The notes under the pieces: model-generated
What the model was told of the DNA's origin: nothing
Database searches by the model: none
Seen by the model: only the letters and a program-made list of their open reading frames with translations
Position numbers and translations under genes: made by a program
Assembly (NCBI RefSeq): GCF_014648255.1
Contig: NZ_BMQT01000014.1
Span: 43,249 to 107,248, forward strand
Length of the DNA stretch: 64,000 nt
Source: Nocardioides albus
Lineage (GTDB): Bacteria; Actinomycetota; Actinomycetes; Propionibacteriales; Nocardioidaceae
Direction of reading: 5' to 3'
In this document: positions 60,604 through 64,000 of the stretch, in pieces
Numbering within the stretch: position 1 is the stretch's first letter
Layout: every line of letters starts with the position of its first letter

Positions 60604-61386
60604 GTGCGTATCGCCACCTGGAACATCAACTCCATCCGCTCCCGCATCGACCGCGTCGAGGCCTTCGTCGAACGACACTCGATCGACGTCCTCGCTCTGC
60701 AGGAGACCAAGGCCAAGCCCGACCAGATCCCGACGATGGGACTGGAGGCACGCGGCTACGAGGTGGCCTCGGTGGGCTATGACCAGTGGAACGGCGTCGC
60801 GCTGGTCTCCCGCGTCGGGCTGGACGACATCCAGGTCGGGTTCGAGGGGATGCCCTCGTTCAAGGAGGTCGCGGAGGCGCGCGCGCTCACCGCGACGTGC
60901 GGTGGGGTGCGGGTCACCTCGGTCTACGTCCCCAACGGGCGCAAGCCCGACGACCCGCACTACGCCTACAAGCTGGAGTGGCTCGCCGCGCTGCAGAAGG
61001 CGGCGACCGCCTGGCACGACGGGCCCTCGGCCATGGTCGGCGACTGGAACGTCTGCCCCTACGACGAGGACTGCTTCGACCCCAAGCAGTTCGTCGGCAA
61101 GACCCACCTCACCCCCGCCGAGCGCGACGCCTTCTTCGCCATCGAGAAGGACTTCAAGGACGTCGTACGCCCCTTCGTACCCGGTCCGGAGGCCTACACC
61201 TACTTCGACTACTACCGGCAGCGCTTCGAGCGCAACCGCGGCCTGCGCATCGACTTCGTCCTCGGCTCGCCGACGTTCGCCTCGCGGGTCACCGGCGCCT
61301 TCGTCGATCTCGACGAGCGCAACCCCGCGATCGGCACCGGTTCGCCCTCCGACCATGCTCCGGTGATCGTCGACCTGGCCGACTGA
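60604..61386 (+). CDS. xthA: Exodeoxyribonuclease III
   Basis: A 260-residue ExoIII/AP endonuclease of base-excision repair. Catalytic set: WNINSIRSR (asparagine), LQETKAKPDQ (glutamate), AMVGDWNVCP (aspartate-asparagine), RIDFVLGSP and SDHAPVIVDL (the histidine). GTG 60604 starts the family sequence VRIATWNINS; the frame is open much further upstream through the ATPase gene but that is the reverse strand's shadow. Divergent from the ABC operon. Its last 114 bases have a decayed near-copy 480 bases downstream. Confidence 0.95.
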   Translation: MRIATWNINSIRSRIDRVEAFVERHSIDVLALQETKAKPDQIPTMGLEARGYEVASVGYDQWNGVALVSRVGLDDIQVGFEGMPSFKEVAEARALTATCGGVRVTSVYVPNGRKPDDPHYAYKLEWLAALQKAATAWHDGPSAMVGDWNVCPYDEDCFDPKQFVGKTHLTPAERDAFFAIEKDFKDVVRPFVPGPEAYTYFDYYRQRFERNRGLRIDFVLGSPTFASRVTGAFVDLDERNPAIGTGSPSDHAPVIVDLAD

Positions 61387-61400
61387 GGCCGATTGCGCTG

Positions 61401-61727
61401 CTACTTCGGCGGTTTCGGCGGGAGCGACTCGGCGGTCGCGACGCCGCGGCGGACCCAGTCCACCAGGGCGTCGCCCCGGAGCAGGTCGACGGCGACGTTG
61501 ACGTAGCCGGACATCGTCCGAGCGCCCATGACCATCGGCTCCGCCCCAGCCTCGATCGCGGCCTCGTAGGCCGACTTGCCGGTGCGTACGAGCAGGTCGT
61601 CGGCGCCGACGGCGCAGGCCATGTTGCCGTTCACCATGAACGCCAGGGCACCGAACATCTTCTTCTCGCTCACCTCGGCAGGCATCAGGGCGCGTACACG
61701 TTCGGCGAGCTCGATGTCGTAAGCCAT
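61401..61727 (-). CDS. TfoX N-terminal-domain protein
   Basis: A 108-residue TfoX_N-fold protein: AYDIELAERVRALMPAEVSEKKMFGALAFMVNGNMACAVG and DDLLVRTGKSAYEAAIEAGAEPM (cores EKKMFGALAFMVNGNM and LVRTGKSAYE). TfoX/Sxy controls competence in proteobacteria, but most TfoX_N proteins in actinobacteria are of unknown function. ATG 61727 is chosen (MAYDIELAE); codon 61739 adds four residues. It is convergent with xthA, 14 bases apart. Confidence 0.9.
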   Translation of the reverse strand: MAYDIELAERVRALMPAEVSEKKMFGALAFMVNGNMACAVGADDLLVRTGKSAYEAAIEAGAEPMVMGARTMSGYVNVAVDLLRGDALVDWVRRGVATAESLPPKPPK

Positions 61728-61833
61728 GTACGCATGCAATCACGAGCTCACAGAATGTACGTCTTGACCCGCTTCGCGAGTTTGAGACCGATGCGGCCGC
61801 TGCGGACCAGGCGCTGGCCACGTCGACGGCGAA

Positions 61834-61946
61834 ACGTTCGTCTCACGGATCACGGCTGCTGCCGTCGCCTTGACGAGCGCGGCCCCCTCATCGGATCCGG
61901 TGTCCCTTCATCTCACGCTGCGGTGATCGCTGAACTGGCAGACTGA
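61834..61946 (+). pseudogene. Decayed copy of the xthA 3' end
   Basis: The 113 bases align end to end with the last 114 bases of xthA (61273-61386): ACGTTCG at both starts, CGACGAGCGC-like and ATCGG-ACCGG-like blocks inside, and CGGTGATCG...CTGGC-GACTGA at both ends. A 2-base deletion breaks the frame after the first block, leaving DERGPLIGSGVPSSHAAVIAELAD in one frame, the shadow of DERNPAIGTGSPSDHAPVIVDLAD. No other part of a second ExoIII gene is present, so this is a remnant of a duplication or of a lost second copy. Confidence 0.75.
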
Positions 61947-61999
61947 GTTTGATCGCAGGCACCGCGTCGCGTCAGGGATCGTGGCTCAATAGGTCCGGC

Positions 62000-62542
62000 T
62001 CACTCCTTGCAGAATTTGGCGTTCTTCTCACCGACCACACAGAGAGTCAGACCCAGCGGGTATCGAAACGAATTGTTGATCCCAGCAACCTCGCTCTCGA
62101 TCGTCAGATATGGCGAGTGCACGGACTTGCTGCCAGACGGTTCGATTTCCACGTACAGCGCCGAGCCGGCGATACCCTTCCCGCACTTTTGCTCGACAGC
62201 CCGCCGGTCAGATTCCAAGCCGAGATTCTCGAACGAATCCTTTGCACCGCCGACTTCTGCCATCTCCTTCAGCACTGTGAAACGTCGCACGACAAGACCC
62301 GAATTCGGCGCTGCCTCGACTGCAGTCACGACTCCGTCCCCCGAACCCTTTACGCAGAGTCCCGTGATATGGACGGTGTTGACCTCGCCTGGCGCTACAT
62401 CAGCGACTCCCAGAGTTGCCGAGAAGTCCACCCCGCCCGCTGCGACCACTCGTCCCACGTCATCAGCAGGTTTCGCTCCGCAACCCGATGACATAGCAGC
62501 AGTTGCAAGCAGGACACCGCAAGCAGCCAGGGTGGACCTCAC
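62000..62542 (-). CDS. Lipoprotein of unknown function
   Basis: A 180-residue exported lipoprotein. The N-terminus STLAACGVLLATAAMSSGC gives a hydrophobic core and an SSGC lipobox-like end with the anchor cysteine, then a mature domain of strands with two cysteines (GLCVKGSG, QKCGKG, and LCVVGEKNAKFCKE at the end), probably disulfide-linked. GTG 62542 is chosen because it starts one base after the stop of the preceding gene and gives a clean signal; the frame is open to 62581. No family recognised. It is coupled to the secreted protein upstream. Confidence 0.7.
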   Translation of the reverse strand: MRSTLAACGVLLATAAMSSGCGAKPADDVGRVVAAGGVDFSATLGVADVAPGEVNTVHITGLCVKGSGDGVVTAVEAAPNSGLVVRRFTVLKEMAEVGGAKDSFENLGLESDRRAVEQKCGKGIAGSALYVEIEPSGSKSVHSPYLTIESEVAGINNSFRYPLGLTLCVVGEKNAKFCKE

Positions 62543-62543
62543 C

Positions 62544-63884
62544 TCACGGCACCTGCGCAACCACGCGAGCCGACTGCTCACGCCCCGCAGTGGAGCTCCA
62601 ACAAAGCTTCGCCCTGCCTGTGAAGTCCGGCCAACTCAACTTGGTGTCGGAGTTGTAACCAGACTGCGCCGAAACGTTGACCTGGGCCAGATCGACGCCG
62701 GTTCCGTACGTTGTGTTGCGACCCTGGTGCTTCTCGTAGGAGTAGCTCGCATCGTAGGTGTTGCATCGAGAGTTCGGGTAGGTGATCCGGGTGACCAGCA
62801 CGTATCCGGCAACCAACTCCTGGATGCTGTAGGGACGCCAGCGGTATCCATAGCCAACTCCGCACGAGTTCGTGTAATAGCGGTACTTGACTCGGTTGTA
62901 ATAGCGGCGCGTCGTCGCGACGTCACCCTGAGACGCGCTCGAGCTCGTCGTCTTTGATGTCGACCCGCTGCCCTTCCAGCCACCTCCGAAGTTGACTGCA
63001 ACTCCGAGGGAGTGCGACGTTCCACTGCCCTGCGTCACCTTCGCCTTTGCGTTGACCACACCTTGGGCGATCACGAACGACTCGGCGCGCTGCGACTGGT
63101 ATGTGCTGGTTCCGATCGCGTAGCACTCCTCCATCGGCGTGACTCCGGAAGCCGTCCCCCGCTCCCGGAGGATCGTGTCGATGCGCCCCCGGTCGGTGAC
63201 CGCGGTGGTGCTGAAACCCGCAGCGTCTGCGGGCGCAAGCGCCAGCCCTTCCTCATCCGAGAGCAACTCCGGATCCCCGGTGAGGTCCTCGGCAGTCACG
63301 GCCGAACTCTGGAACGCTCCGGTTCCGAGGTCGAAGCCGAGATCGATCGGGCCAACAGCTGCCGAGGCAACTACCTCAGCAGACGTCCACCCGTCAGCCG
63401 TCGTCAGGAGCGAGAGCGACCGCTCCGCTTCGTGGTCCTTGTCTGCGACAATGACGTCGACATCGACCTGCCCGACATCCGAGACGAGTTCCTTCGGGAG
63501 GATCCCGGGGTCGACCTGGATGTCGAACTTGCCGCTGACGTCACTCTTGGTGGTGGCGATGACGTGAGTCTCGACCTTCTGCTCGTCGCCGAGCATCTCC
63601 AGGGTCGCCTGGTTCGGCCACGCAACCACGACGATGTCGGCTCCGACGACCGGCTCGTTGTTCGCGAGCACCGAGCCGGTCATTGCGGTGCCGGAGAGGG
63701 CAGCGGTCGCACTGGAGAGCGGCACCACTGCGACCGCCGCGGAAGTCACGGCCGCCGTGCAAACGAGCACCGCGAAGGACACCGCGCCCGCAGCAAGGCG
63801 CTTCCAGGTAAGGACCGCTGAGAGGGTCGACGGCCGAACGGCCGCTGTCTGCGACAGAGCTGGTCTGTAGTGTTTCACGTGCAC
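62544..63884 (-). CDS. Secreted protein of unknown function, Gly/Ser/Tyr-rich C-terminus
   Basis: A 446-residue exported protein. A long N-terminal region with a membrane/signal segment (about 32-58, AGAVSFAVLVCTAAVTSAAVAVVP) is followed by a transthyretin- or carboxypeptidase-regulatory-like module (GSVLANNEPVVGADIVVVAWP to about 160), a central helical/acidic part, and a C-terminal 170 residues rich in G, S, Y and T with conserved cysteines (EECYAIGTSTYQS; NSCGVGYGYRW; NSRCNTYDASYSYEK). GTG 63884 has a GAAGGGA site. No family recognised. The lipoprotein gene follows with its start one base after this stop. A pore-forming or wall-associated role is speculation. Confidence 0.7.
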   Translation of the reverse strand: MHVKHYRPALSQTAAVRPSTLSAVLTWKRLAAGAVSFAVLVCTAAVTSAAVAVVPLSSATAALSGTAMTGSVLANNEPVVGADIVVVAWPNQATLEMLGDEQKVETHVIATTKSDVSGKFDIQVDPGILPKELVSDVGQVDVDVIVADKDHEAERSLSLLTTADGWTSAEVVASAAVGPIDLGFDLGTGAFQSSAVTAEDLTGDPELLSDEEGLALAPADAAGFSTTAVTDRGRIDTILRERGTASGVTPMEECYAIGTSTYQSQRAESFVIAQGVVNAKAKVTQGSGTSHSLGVAVNFGGGWKGSGSTSKTTSSSASQGDVATTRRYYNRVKYRYYTNSCGVGYGYRWRPYSIQELVAGYVLVTRITYPNSRCNTYDASYSYEKHQGRNTTYGTGVDLAQVNVSAQSGYNSDTKLSWPDFTGRAKLCWSSTAGREQSARVVAQVP

Positions 63885-64000
63885 ACGTCCCTTCAGACGT
63901 TTCGTGTGTCGGCCGGGTCCATCCCGTCCGTGGCCCTGTCCGGAGTTGGCGCACCGGGCGGGGCACTCACGACAGCCAACTGAACGATTCGAATGCCCCC
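63885..64000. promoter_or_regulatory. Upstream region of the secreted protein operon, cut by window edge
   Basis: Ribosome binding site GAAGGGA lies 5 bases from the GTG. The remaining 100 bases presumably hold the promoter of the secreted-protein/lipoprotein operon, but I see no clear -35/-10 or operator; the window ends before the next gene. Confidence 0.3.

Overview
The window is 64 kb of high-GC actinobacterial chromosome. Very strong G/C third positions, frequent GTG starts, short gaps with ATGA/GTGA overlaps, a 13E12-type HNH gene, an LPxTG surface protein and a recurrent GTAC-containing codon-pair bias all fit Nocardioidaceae (Nocardioides or a close relative). That placement is inference from style, not from a marker gene. 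I found no rRNA, tRNA, CRISPR array, intact insertion sequence, prophage or replication origin.

Region by region. 1-5.9 kb: TetR regulator divergent from an MMPL exporter with a periplasmic coiled coil, then RecQ, a small helix-hairpin-helix protein and a DinB-fold protein. 5.9-12.7 kb: a four-gene operon for N-demethylation of a quaternary amine (OYE-type demethylase, Rieske oxygenase, its reductase, and a DAO-type oxidase) under a divergent LysR regulator; glycine betaine or proline betaine are the likeliest substrates. 12.8-21 kb: LysE exporter, a secreted unknown, IclR with an aromatic-acid-type MFS transporter, a CPBP protease, a PfkB kinase, a TetR/membrane-protein pair with a double operator, a DUF1232 protein and a RibD-type reductase. 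21-23.6 kb: an HNH (DUF222) gene, an unusual A/C-rich 530-base stretch, and arr (rifampin ADP-ribosyltransferase); this looks like the most accessory part. 23.6-32.5 kb: DUF1349 protein, iron permease-like protein, NTF2 and SDR genes, a decapitated TetR pseudogene, azlCD with a divergent Lrp regulator, and an arylsulfatase with its own formylglycine-generating enzyme beside an XRE/MmyB regulator. 32.6-39.8 kb: one 2384-residue LPxTG surface protein with eleven tandem DUF11 repeats plus one separate copy.

40-47 kb: an alanine-dehydrogenase/PNT-like enzyme, an MHS-type MFS transporter with a readable promoter/operator, a TetR/NAD(P)-binding oxidoreductase pair with two matching operator sites, several small stress-type genes and a truncated SRPBCC gene next to a perfect 28-bp inverted repeat. 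47-54.8 kb: ychF, a GH1 beta-glucosidase, a paired PH-domain (YdbS/YdbT-like) operon, and a tightly coupled ArsR-MFS-secreted Asp-box protein operon. 54.9-64 kb: a secreted GH3 hexosaminidase, a secreted zinc metalloprotease with a metal-operator-like site upstream, an ABC importer of the NMT1/SsuA type, xthA with a decayed copy of its 3' end nearby, a TfoX-like protein, and a secreted protein/lipoprotein pair of unknown function at the right edge.

Most of the window is ordinary chromosomal metabolism and transport. The parts I would look at first are the secreted protein/lipoprotein pair (62.0-63.9 kb), the ArsR-MFS-Asp-box operon (51.8-54.7 kb), the giant DUF11 adhesin, the fossils of deletion or duplication (TetR at 25.8 kb, SRPBCC at 46.9 kb, xthA at 61.8 kb), and the family of long perfect hairpins between genes.
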